Part shown: positions 9,836 through 18,875 of the stretch, piece by piece
How positions within the stretch are numbered: position 1 is the first letter of the stretch
How the letters are laid out: every line of letters begins with the position of its first letter
Source of the DNA: Chara braunii
Taxonomy: Eukaryota > Streptophyta > Charophyceae > Charales > Characeae
Length of the DNA: 32,683 nt
NCBI GenBank assembly: GCA_003427395.1
Contig: BFEA01000304.1
Span: 1,259,427 to 1,292,109, forward strand
Direction: 5' to 3'
Program-made: the position numbers and the translations under genes
Notes under the pieces: model-generated
Seen by the model: only the letters and a program-made list of their open reading frames with translations
Databases searched by the model: none
Told to the model about the DNA's origin: nothing

Positions 9836-9939
9836 GGTGGTGTGTGGGCCTGCTGCCCACCTTCTTGACTCACTCCTATGAGATCTGACATCATCTTCGG
9901 CCTCTTCTTTTCATAATTTATTTGGAAAGGTACTGGGTA
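9836..9939 (+). repeat. Direct repeat B1 of the DIRS-like element
   Basis: A 104-bp segment ending GGAAAGGTACTGGGTA is nearly identical to 10451-10554 (for example CACCTTCTTGACTCACTCC and CATCATCTTCGGCCTCT in both). It ends one base before the right inverted repeat begins. Confidence 0.9.
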
Positions 9940-9940
9940 G

Positions 9941-10438
9941 CATTATGCCTACGTTAAAAACCGCAATTGGAAACAGTCTCAACAACCTAGCTTTCTTCCG
10001 ACCGGTTATCGTCGGTTGATATGTCAAATGGTACTGGTACCAGACAGTTGAAACCGGAACCTTTATCGCAACCATTCATTGACAACATCTACGACCTCGG
10101 TGAGAAACAACTTCAAGCATCACCACAAGTTTTCAGACATCCACGACAGACAAAGCAACTACCTAAATCGACGGAGGACTGCTACCTGGGGTAAGGAGAA
10201 CAAACGAACGATGTGACACTCACCCGAGCTGAAGAACTGTCTCGCCAGCCCGACTGGTACTACTACCTTGACTGGTGACGGTATAAGTCACAGGGGCTTG
10301 GCCTGTGACGACAACTGGCGAAGTCTCCCGAGCAGCGCCCTCCAGTCCACGCCCGCTCGCAACACTCATCGCATACGCAAACCTGCGTAGGAAGGGTCAG
10401 GTCCTACGGAGATTGAGTCGTTTTCCTCGTCTTCTGGC
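9941..10438 (-). repeat. Right inverted repeat (A') of the DIRS-like element
   Basis: This is the reverse complement of 5252-5758 with small indels, from CATTATGCCT to the CTTCTGGC end. It is sandwiched between direct repeats B1 and B2. Confidence 0.85.
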
Positions 10439-10450
10439 CCGCGATCTTCC

Positions 10451-10554
10451 CGTGGTGCGCGGGCCTGCGGCCCACCTTCTTGACTCACTCCTATGAGATC
10501 TAACATCATCTTCGGCCTCTGCTTTTCATAATTTATTTGGAAAGGTACTGGGTA
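10451..10554 (+). repeat. Direct repeat B2 of the DIRS-like element
   Basis: Second copy of the 104-bp B repeat. It starts 12 bp after the end of A' and probably marks the right end of the element. Confidence 0.9.
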
Positions 10555-11233
10555 ACGTGCTGCTTGCCACGGATAGATTGGAGCATGTCCCTTTCAAAAA
10601 AAAAAAAAAAAAAAAAGGTGAGGGGAAAAGGGTGTGCCCTGTGTGACTGGTTTCCTCCCAAGCTCCACACCGGGTGAGTTGCCGCGACCAGTAAATGGGA
10701 GATTTGGGGACATGGTGTGACCGGCGCCAGCACTATTTCCCCAAATCAGGCCTTCCTATTTTATGAGATTATGGGGATTTGCTACCACAGTGTGAGGGTG
10801 CACTCGGTTGGTACACGATTGAACTGTCGAAATACAGACCCGTGTTCAACTCCACCAAAAGCAGATGACTAAAACACTACAGTTCTGAATTACCTAGGGA
10901 CCATCAGTTCCGCCGTCGCCCTTTGAAGGGGAAAAAAAACAACAAAAAACACACACGTTATAGCACTTGCCAAATTGCGAGTGTGTATCTCTTCCCACCC
11001 TTCTTTCTTTCTTTATTTACTTATTTATTTATTTTTTGCGAAAAGAGACTTGTATTATAATTGACTTACCATGAGGGCACGGGGGCGCAGCCCGTAGTTC
11101 GTTTGTTTATGTGGTTCGAGAAGGGTAAGGTAATGAATATGTTGTATGTATGTTTTGTCATGTTCGCTATACACAACTCAAAGAGAGAGTGTATGTGGGG
11201 TCTCGGTTGATGTCTTATTCACGATGTTCATGG
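10555..11233. other. Low-complexity intergenic DNA, no gene
   Basis: It holds an A tract at about 10596-10616, an A/C-rich patch near 10928-10955, and a T-rich ATTT/CTTT patch near 11003-11036. No open frame has recognisable content. Some of the tracts may be tails of old retroelements. Confidence 0.6.
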
Positions 11234-11280
11234 GACGTTGGACCCAGTTTCCAGTAGGTGGCGCTCCCCATCACTAGACA
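11234..11280. repeat. 47-bp dispersed repeat, copy 2
   Basis: Matches 9216-9262 and is followed within 20 bp by the TG/GA microsatellite. Confidence 0.7.
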
Positions 11281-11291
11281 GGAGAATGTAT

Positions 11292-11296
<5 letters not shown>

Positions 11297-11378
<82 letters not shown>
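11297..11378. repeat. (TG)n-(GA)n microsatellite
   Basis: About 25 TG units pass into about 16 GA units and then straight into the assembly gap, so the true length is unknown. Confidence 0.95.
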
Positions 11379-11659
11379 NNNNNNNNNNNNNNNNNNNNNN
11401 NNNNNNNNNNNNNNNNNNNNNNNNNNNNNNNNNNNNNNNNNNNNNNNNNNNNNNNNNNNNNNNNNNNNNNNNNNNNNNNNNNNNNNNNNNNNNNNNNNNN
11501 NNNNNNNNNNNNNNNNNNNNNNNNNNNNNNNNNNNNNNNNNNNNNNNNNNNNNNNNNNNNNNNNNNNNNNNNNNNNNNNNNNNNNNNNNNNNNNNNNNNN
11601 NNNNNNNNNNNNNNNNNNNNNNNNNNNNNNNNNNNNNNNNNNNNNNNNNNNNNNNNNNN
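11379..11659. other. Assembly gap (281 N)
   Basis: All bases are N. Open frames that cross this interval are artefacts of reading N as X. Confidence 1.
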
Positions 11660-12057
11660 CATGTCAGTGGCGGGGAGCACAAGGGCAGGCGCTGACCTCC
11701 AACAAAAAGAAGAAGTAATTTTATCGGAATACAAGAGTTTTTCCTTTTCGAAATCCGAATAGAAAGGGTACAGGTTGTATTCGAATACAACGTGTAGGAC
11801 CCGCACTGTTTCAATTTCGAAAAAGGACTGCGGCCTCCTCGGCCTCCTACTTGCAGCTACCGGTCCTATGCGGTCCTGGACCAAAACCCGTGCGGTACTA
11901 CCGGTCCTGCAGTTTCAAATAAGATGCCACCACCCCCTAAACTGCCATGCCTTGTTTTTCCAGCCTTCCAACGAGCGTATAATGAACGACGACGAAAAAT
12001 GTTCTCAGGGGGGGAAAACGCAACCCTGATGGGCTGCGAACATGTCAAATCAAATAA
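11660..12057. other. Intergenic stretch with a 16-bp palindrome
   Basis: It contains the perfect palindrome TTGTATTCGAATACAA at 11775-11790 and several copies of a CGGTCCT word (11870-11910). No gene is recognised. Confidence 0.5.
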
Positions 12058-12237
12058 AGGCCCGGGACCTCACAATTCAACCTGGGGTTATCCCGGCAGC
12101 GTCCTGGCAGCATTAGCCAGATTAGCTTACGAGCAAGGCTTGCCTGGAGGAGAAGGCTAGTCTAGGCACAGAGTTGGCCAATCCTGGGCCGCTCTCCGGA
12201 AACCTTTCCTAAAGAAAACACGCCGCAGGCCCTGAAC
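12058..12237 (-). other. LINE copy 1 3' UTR with conserved terminal box
   Basis: Read on the minus strand it includes GCTAATGCTGCCAG and then GGTTGAATTGTGAGGTCCC. The same elements occur at 17937-17994 (+) and 30428-30485 (-). CTGGC and GCCAG seven bases apart can pair as a small hairpin. Confidence 0.7.
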
Positions 12238-15075
12238 TCAGGGCAATCCCAGGAAAAAAAAAAAAAAAAAAACTGGCCAGGAACCTAACAATCCTAATAG
12301 TCCCCACTCTTTTTGCAGGATTCTCTCAGCGAGAAGACACCAGTCCGGAGCTGGTTCAACTTCAGTTACTTTTAACAACCAGCTTGAGAGAAAAACCAAG
12401 TTCTGAGTCTCGGGGTCCGTAATGGCCAAACCACCTTCCTCTCTTGGCCTGCACAATGTATCCCATGCCACTTTGGCAATGTATCCCTGATTCTCCTCCG
12501 CCTTGGGCTTCCAAATAAATCTTCTAGCTGTTGCTCTAATGTTCTTTACTGTGCCATCAGAGATTTTACAGACCCTGAGTACGAACCAGAGGACTGAAAA
12601 GGCGGACACTGTAACAACCAATGCTCTACCTATCAAGGATAAGTGTGGTGCCCCTCCCCAGCTTCTAATCCATGATAGCACTCTCTCTTGCAGTAATAGG
12701 TCCTGTGAAGATGAGCAGTCTTCCAGGGCTATAAGCACCCCGAGAAATCTCTCTGCTGCGTTCATTGGAACTCTCCTCATGCCCCACTGGGCCTGGAACA
12801 CGTAGTCCTTCGGGAGAAAAAAATTCGATTTGCTCCAGTTGATGGCTGCCTTGGAGAGGTCTTCATACTTTTGTAGGCATTCTCGCAATGCTTCTAGCGA
12901 TTCTCTGCTGTTCACTGAGATGGCAAGGAGGTCGTCAGCGGGCGCCTTCACTCTGCATTCTTTGTCTTCGGCCAGTTTCGGGCCCTGGATAGATGGATTA
13001 GCACGAATGGCACAGAGGAGTACTTCCAGTTGCAGTACAAACAACAACGGTGCTAGCGGACAGCCCTGACGTAGGGATCTGGTTAACTTAAACTCTTGAG
13101 AACATAACCCATTCACCTGCACCACCGCTGTGGCTTTTGCATACAACGCTTTCACCCATCTACAAAACAGTTCCCCAAATCCCAACACCCTCAGGGTAGT
13201 CATCACAAAGATCCAGTTAACTCTGTCGTAGGCTTTTTCTAAGTCTATCATTAGAACAGAGATATCCAGATCTTCCTCCTCAATTACTTCCAGAGCCTCC
13301 ATAGCCGTGGCTATGTTTTCGAAAATAGACCTTCCCTGCACGAATGCCCCCTGATCTCTACCCACTAACCCCGGTAACAATGTGCCCAGTCTACGTGCCA
13401 ACGCTTTAGCCAGTATCTTATAGATCACGTTTAGCAGCGAGATAGGCCTCCAGTTCCTTATGTTGGTTCTGTCGCCTTTCTTGTAGAGAAGAGTGATCAC
13501 ACCTTTCGTCATCGAACTGCCCAGTTGAGACCCTGTCAAGATGTTGTTGTAGAGCTGAACAATATCTTCTTCTAGCACCTCCCAACAGATCTGATAAAAT
13601 TTCACAGGTAATCCATCGTCTCCTGACGCTTTCCCTTTTGCCATAGATCTGATGGTTTCTCCGAGTTCCTCGGTTGTTACTGGCCTGTCCATATTCCTCC
13701 TTCCCTGGTCAGAAATTCTCACTGTTAAGGTGTCCCAGTAGGTACTTTCCTTAGTGAGGTTTGATTCTCAATCCCAGTACTGCTTTCGTGTCGCCAAAAT
13801 GTCCCGAAAATAGTCTGTTGCATATTCACACAAGTCTGAGTTGGAGTGTGCCACTGGCAGGCCCAGCAGATGGGGGTGCTGTAACTCTCGCATAGGTGTC
13901 AGCTTCGATCTTGGTAGTAGCTTTCGAAAGCTCTCCTTCGTCAACCTGTCCCATGTGACTACTCCTTTCTCCTTGAGGATTTGCTCCCACCTGCAGTGTT
14001 TTTGCACTTGACGTTGTTCCCACTCTCCCATTCTCAGATGTCTCTCCTCAGCCCAAGCCAGTTCAGATATCGGGTGGTCCCGCATTCGTGTTTCCGCCTC
14101 CTCCACCCTGCTCTGCAGCCGCCTTTCCTCCTTATTTCTTTGAAGTGCGGCTATCGAGGATAAGATCACAAATTTGGCAGATATAATTCGGATCCCTGCA
14201 TCAAACCATTCTTCAGGAGCTTCAAACATCGTTCGTGCTACCTTCCATGCTCTCCACTGTTGTACAGTCCAGTTTTTTCACCCCTCGTCTTCCAGATTTG
14301 CAGTGTTCAGCCTAAACTGACCCCTCCCTATGCTTTCTCCTGTGTTAGCCAGCCAGAATTCCATTACTACCGTTTTGTGGTCCGATAGTGATGCTGCGTG
14401 TGAGCGAACCCACGACGCGTTTTGTGCAATTTTCTCTGAAGTGAGGAAAAAGTCCAACCTTCTCCTTACTCCAGTTGATCTTGCCAAGCTGGAGATCCAA
14501 GTAAACTCCTCTGCCGTAGGATTCAACCTTCTAAACAGGTCCGACAGGCCCCACGCTTCCCTCCATTGCAAGAAAGCTTCTCTGTCTTTCCTTAGAATGT
14601 CTGTTGCTTCCGAGTCTAGGCCAGGTGTGCTAACCAGGTTCCAATCTCCCCCCACAATCATATTCTCTGATCTCGGTATGCAGTATGGAAGGGACTTGAC
14701 AAACTGCAGTCTTTCCTTCGGGTCATTCGGAGCATAGATCGTAGCTACCACCAATTCTACTTCTTCGATGAGTAGCTTCAGCCACACCCACCTCCCCCAC
14801 AAGTCAGAATCGTAGTCTACCAGCCCTGCCTCCACTCTTTTATGCACCAAGATTGTCGTACCCCCCTTAGAGCCCCATGCTGGTGACCACAACTGGGGGC
14901 CATCCCACCAATCTGCGAGTTGCGCTAGCTTCCATTCTGCCAATTTAGTCTCCCGTATAAGACAAATATCTAGTTGCTTCTCTCCTATCCACTGCTTTAA
15001 CCGCTTACCTTTATGCTTCCCCCCTGTGTCCCCAAGACCCTGTACGTTCCACGTACCTACTCTAAACCTCCCCAT
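12238..15075 (-). pseudogene. LINE ORF2: AP endonuclease plus reverse transcriptase, two in-frame stops
   Basis: One frame of 946 codons runs from ATG at 15073-15075 to TGA at 12238-12240. In-frame TGA codons lie at 14278-14280 and 13768-13770. Residues 1-265 are an exonuclease/endonuclease/phosphatase fold: GTWNVQGLG, RETKL (usually QETK; the Glu is kept), VVATIYAPN, GGDWN and SDHKTVV. From about residue 452 the RT shows GKASGDDGLP, NWRPISLLNVIYKILAK, VLMIDLEKAYDRVNW (motif A), SLRQGCPLAPLLF (motif B) and KAPADDLLAIS (motif C; both Asp present, the usual aromatic before ADD is Pro). The protein nicks target DNA and reverse-transcribes LINE RNA there. The reading ends in Phe from the T tract, with no zinc-knuckle domain. 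Confidence 0.85.
12254..12272. repeat. A19 tract flanked by 7-bp direct repeats inside LINE copy 1
   Basis: CCAGGAA occurs at 12249-12255 and again at 12277-12283, on either side of the A tract. This marks the place where the ORF2 C-terminal region is absent. Confidence 0.7.
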
Positions 15076-16183
15076 CCCTGGTGCTCATGACTGCGTTCCC
15101 ATCTTGGATTCGTCGATCTTCAGTCTGCTCCCCTCTCTCTCTGGCTTGGGACGGATTTGTGTCCTGCCAGATTTCTGCTAAGACACCATGAATAAAGTCT
15201 GACTCCAGGTTCCTGTCCAGTGGCAGGTGTTCATTAAGGGCTCTCAAGAATGAGGCCGCTATCCCTGGCTCCACCAAGACGCTCCCCAGCTCTCCTCCCG
15301 TATCTACCAATAGCAATCGGAGTGGGACACAAGTCAACCCTATCGAGGGGAGGCCTGCCCAATGGGCCATTGGGATTCTCGCATCGATGAACGGTATGTA
15401 GAATTTGATCTTATTCCCGGCTGCGGTGTCTATTGAAAGCTTCGGAATCAGGGCTTCAGGAAAAATACGAAAACAGAATCTGTCTGCGTATGTTTGCCTA
15501 ACCCTTCCTTCAATGAGCTCCGGGGTTGGGACGCCGCAGAATGGCGTGGAAGGGATGATTGTCCTGCCCTTCCGATTTAGCAGTCCAAGGATGTACGGTT
15601 CTTGCCCTAGCAATGTGCATACTAGAGGCAACAACAACTTCTCCTCGTGTTGTTCTCCCACTGCTCTCGAGCTTACTCCACTTGTTCTTGGAGTATGAAC
15701 TCCCTCTGGATCTGGCCTTACAGCCGGCGATGCTCCGGTGCCCTCAAGAGTTGAGCTTCCCGTCGGCTCGTCACTCCTCGATCCTCCACTCTGCTCTCTC
15801 CCTGAATCGTCCACCACCACCACCACCCTTTCTACATTTCCTGGAAGTTGTCTATTAAGTTTGGGTCTTGAGAACGCGGACGGCCCTTGCGCTTGGCTCC
15901 AATGACCTCCTGGTGATGCGTAAGCTGCAGCACCTTGCAGACCACATACTGCTGGATTTGACCAGACGCTTTGGTTCTGACCCCCGCTGAGTGTACTCTG
16001 CCACATCGGATGCTGAAGGATGGCCGACAGGTACGGGTCTGGCGCTCCTGGAATCGACGCCCATGAGCCTGTTCTTATATCTGCCAGCGCCGACTGAGTG
16101 AATGCACCCACCGGGTATACTTCTCTTAAACCATTCTGCTCTGGTGCCGGTGGCAACGCCCTCCCCGGGGACTGAGCAGGTCC
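15062..16183 (-). CDS. LINE ORF1 protein, 5' end missing
   Basis: The frame is open from just below a stop at 16184-16186 to TAG at 15062-15064, about 373 codons, without an ATG at its left edge, so the start is probably lost. The N-terminal third is rich in Gly, Ser, Pro and Gln and looks disordered. An acidic valine run (VERVVVVVDDSG) follows. The C-terminal half looks folded, with phrases KLLLPLVCTLLGQEPYILGL, FRIFPEALIPKLSID and FYIPFIDARIPMAHWAGLP. I see no CCHC knuckle, RRM or coiled coil typical of known LINE ORF1 proteins. Its place before the endonuclease, with a 14-base overlap with ORF2, makes an RNA-binding/particle role likely by position only. Confidence 0.6.
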   Translation of the reverse strand, partial: GPAQSPGRALPPAPEQNGLREVYPVGAFTQSALADIRTGSWASIPGAPDPYLSAILQHPMWQSTLSGGQNQSVWSNPAVCGLQGAAAYASPGGHWSQAQGPSAFSRPKLNRQLPGNVERVVVVVDDSGREQSGGSRSDEPTGSSTLEGTGASPAVRPDPEGVHTPRTSGVSSRAVGEQHEEKLLLPLVCTLLGQEPYILGLLNRKGRTIIPSTPFCGVPTPELIEGRVRQTYADRFCFRIFPEALIPKLSIDTAAGNKIKFYIPFIDARIPMAHWAGLPSIGLTCVPLRLLLVDTGGELGSVLVEPGIAASFLRALNEHLPLDRNLESDFIHGVLAEIWQDTNPSQARERGEQTEDRRIQDGNAVMSTRDGEV

Positions 16184-16204
16184 TCAGATGTCTGGGTAGC
16201 TATG

Positions 16205-17646
16205 ATGATGGATTCCTTTCTTAACAAAAGGTCAAGTCCAGATTCTGGTCCAATGTGGTGGCGGCATGGAGAAAAGTGAAACCAGATATCAGATCCCAGC
16301 CTCAAACAAAAGTGGAAGTATTGAATCAACCACTTTTTGAGAACTACCTAATCTGTGACCACGAAGGGAAGCGTTTCTCAGCGGCTTCAAGTGCTGGCAA
16401 TTTCGGGCAAAAGTGGGTGCAAAGGGGGGTGGCCGTGATAGGTGATGTGTGGGACACAGTCACCAACCAGTGGCACTCACCTGCGTTTCTTCGGTCTGAA
16501 TTGGGTCAATTGCCACTCCAAGAAGAAAGAAGAGAGAGCCTCATTAAGGCTATACCAGCAGAATGGAGGAGGCTGTTGGGACCTGAAGGAATTAACCCCC
16601 CAGGCACGTGGCTGAAGACAGTAACAAACCAAGAGAACCCAGTTTTCGTCTTATTGAAGAGGTGGCACGAGGATGAGAGTGGTAGACGCACGGTAGAAGA
16701 GTACAGTAGGGCTCAAGACCATAATGATAAACTAGCTCTGCATAGAACCACCACCAGGCTGGGATTGGGAGACTTGGAAGAAATTCGGGTGAGGGCAGTG
16801 AAAATGCAAGGGAGAGGGGAACCGACAGTCTACAAATTGGTTGCAGGAGGGGTGACCAAGAGGAAGATGCGAATCGATCCCTTAATGTGGGGCTGGAAGG
16901 TAGGAAGCGACACAGTCTATGACCTCACTCAACTGTCAACTTCGCTTCTCAGAGCAAGACTAAAGCCTAAAGAGGTGCTATACTCCACACTAATTGAGAG
17001 GTGGGAGCGTGCCCAACTAGCATTGCAGCCACCCACAGAGAGAAAACTGACAAGACTTTCGGATCAGCTGAGCTACCTGCCATCTCAAAAATTCGCATCT
17101 TTATTGTGGCTACAGACGCACGTTGCGGTACCCACCGCTCGCTGGCTGGAAAGAAGAGGTCTGAACGTCAATCTGGAATGCGATCGATGCAAATGGCCTT
17201 TTGAGACAATGACCCACCTCTGGTGGGACTGTCCAAGATCGCAGAAGTGGTGGAACTGGTGGTTCCAGCACTGGACAAAGATGTCTGGAGATACATCATG
17301 CAGGGGAAGGGATTGGGTTATACATGGTTTCCTGCCAGAACACATACCAATCAGAAAAGGGTGGGGATATATAGCCCAGGTGGGGAGAGCCATCATGATG
17401 TGGCTGATTTGGTTGGATAGAAATGGAAGGCGTTTCCAGAATCAAGAATTGGACGAAGTACTTGCAGAGAAGACGTTCAAATTGCTCCTGAAAACAGAAA
17501 TCAGGGCAGACTGGAGAAGGAAGGTTCTGACAGGTAATAGGAGAGGGGGAGAAGTCTGGTTTCGAGAGACATGGGCAGTACCTGGTGGACTGGCTTCAAT
17601 CAGAGAGGACAGACTAGTATTATCACAATGGTTGGATAGGCAATAG
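16205..17646 (+). pseudogene. LINE ORF2 C-terminal domain with zinc knuckle (5'-truncated)
   Basis: The main frame is 16255-17646 (+), beginning inside the domain (VAAWRKVKPDIRSQPQTK). Upstream, in another frame, MDSFLNKRSS reads into it, implying a 1-base loss near 16230. Near the C-terminus is CDRCKWPFETMTHLWWDC, a CX2C-X8-HX4C knuckle of the zf-RVT type that follows the RT in many plant LINEs. RKGWGYIAQVGRAIMMWLIW and VWFRETWA follow. There is no RT core. The same domain is found in the third LINE piece (30555-32335, -), with matches such as LFEN, RKAW, WFRRTWA and the knuckle. The stop is TAG at 17644-17646. Confidence 0.75.
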
Positions 17647-18080
17647 ACAGTAGGAGCCAGGTAGAGTAGATAATGAACCAGGCGCACTCTGTTCCGGTTG
17701 GCAGACACAGTAGTCTGCAAACGGGTTGGGTAGGGAGGGAGAGTGTCATAAGATAACGAGGAACACAGTTCCCCCGGTCGTACTGGGCTGGGTTCAGACC
17801 GTGTTAGGTCTGTGAAGGTAAATAGGAATCTCTAGATTAGAAGGGGTATTATTATGGTTAGGAATAGCCATAGAGATAGGATAGGCTCGTTTGCTATTGT
17901 TCAGGAGGTTTATTTCTTGTTTTCAAGCGAAACTGGCTAAGGCTGCCAGAAGTTACTCCCAGGTGGAATTGTGGGGACCCCGGCCCCGTTTCGAACATGT
18001 CTTCGTGAAATGAAAGTGCTAACTTGGTTTAAAAAAAAATAAAATAAATAAAAATAAAAAAATATTAAAAAAAATAAAAC
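17647..18080 (+). other. LINE copy 2 3' UTR and A-rich tail
   Basis: The 3' UTR is about 380 bp and ends with GGCTAAGGCTGCCAG, a short spacer, then GGTGGAATTGTGGGGACCCC. The A-rich tail follows after about 35 bp. CTGGC/GCCAG pairing is conserved as in copy 1. Confidence 0.7.
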
Positions 18081-18841
18081 AGTCCTAACAGCGACAGCCG
18101 GTTCAATTTGGACAGAAAGCTACTCTACTGGCACTCCCTCCGCAGTCAACCAGCCGCCTTCCTTCCACCCTTCCAGCTGAATATGCACTGGGAATCTTAC
18201 ACATTTGGGCCTCGTGCAGCGAGGCCCATTATGCCGGTATCCAGGGGCCAAGTCCCACTAGCTTCGATTCTTCATTTATGGCCGTTGATCTTTGTGATCT
18301 AGGGTCTGAACTCGAGAATACAGGGAAGTGGGACTTGGGCCCAGAACTATAGACAATGGCCCCAGAAAGAATGAGCCAGGGGTGAGGTCTTTTACCAGGG
18401 AAGTTTCACGCCAGATATAGAAATATGACGGCCCCATGTTCTATTCGGGGGAAGATGGTAGTCTATTGCGAACAAACTGTTGGAAAAGGGTACCGAGGTA
18501 ACCGAGCAGCAAAAGCGTCGCTCTGGAACTGGATTCCCGAGTGTTTTCACATCTGAGTGCTGCCAGCGGGCCGGTTGAGTGCTGCTCCCGGACCGGACTT
18601 CGAGAGCTCCAACAGGAAACCAGACATTGCACCATCCCCTCAGCGCGGCCATCACTGGTTTCCCGCTGTTCGCTTTCCCGCCTTGTGTGCGTGCGTAGAT
18701 GACGTCCCTGGTCCGCACGCTGATCGCAAAGCGAGATCGGCCCGCTCACGTCCCTGGTCCGCACGAAATCGCTGGCGAGATCGCCATGCGCCCCGGAGCC
18801 CCTACGATGGCCTCACCCGTATCTATCGACAACAAGGAGCG

Positions 18842-18875
18842 CCTAACCTAACCTAACCTGACTAACCTAACCTGA
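18842..18875. repeat. Short CCTAA (TTAGG-type) array
   Basis: CCTAACCTAACCTAACCTG is followed by ACTAACCTAACCTGAG. The unit is five bases, unlike the seven-base plant telomere repeat. Confidence 0.7.

Larger units (their letters stand above)
5252..10554 (+). mobile_element. Decayed DIRS/kangaroo-like tyrosine-recombinase retrotransposon
   Basis: Seen in the sequence: a long inverted repeat pair (5252-5758 and 9941-10438); a + strand block with RT, RNase H and a following conserved domain (5760-7860); and a - strand tyrosine recombinase block (7644-8517). A 104-bp direct repeat (9836-9939 and 10451-10554) flanks the right inverted copy. Known of the family: DIRS-group elements use a tyrosine recombinase instead of a DDE integrase and have unusual inverted or split direct repeats; kangaroo of Volvox carteri is a green-algal member. 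From memory, its recombinase also lies opposite to the RT. All coding parts here carry stops and frameshifts, so the copy is inactive. The outer limits are set only by where the repeats stop matching. Confidence 0.75.
12058..16183 (-). mobile_element. LINE retrotransposon copy 1 (ORF1, endonuclease, RT; C-terminal part missing)
   Basis: The minus strand carries, in order, an ORF1 lacking a start, an ORF2 with an AP-type endonuclease and RT, and a 3' UTR ending in a box shared with two other LINE pieces here. The two ORFs overlap by 14 bases. ORF2 has two in-frame stops and lacks the C-terminal zinc-knuckle region of about 450 residues. A 19-base A/T tract lies at the place of the loss (12254-12272). 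The 5' end meets LINE copy 2, which runs the other way, at about 16184. No A tail is seen beyond the 3' UTR. Confidence 0.8.
16184..18080 (+). mobile_element. LINE copy 2: ORF2 C-terminal part, 3' UTR and A-rich tail
   Basis: This + strand piece begins at about the residue where copy 1 ORF2 stops, contains the C-terminal domain, a 3' UTR with the shared terminal box (17937-17994), and an A-rich tail of AAAATAAAATAAAT type at 18031-18079. It sits head to head with copy 1. No clear target-site duplication was found by eye. Confidence 0.8.

Noticed and set aside
9220-9888. 222-codon + strand frame in the DIRS-like element
   Set aside because: It starts with TTG, is serine-rich, lacks motifs and runs into the B1 direct repeat; chance is more likely than a gag-like gene, though this is not proven.
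11215-11884. Open frames crossing the N gap
   Set aside because: They exist only because N is read as X and because the TG/GA repeat is open in several frames.
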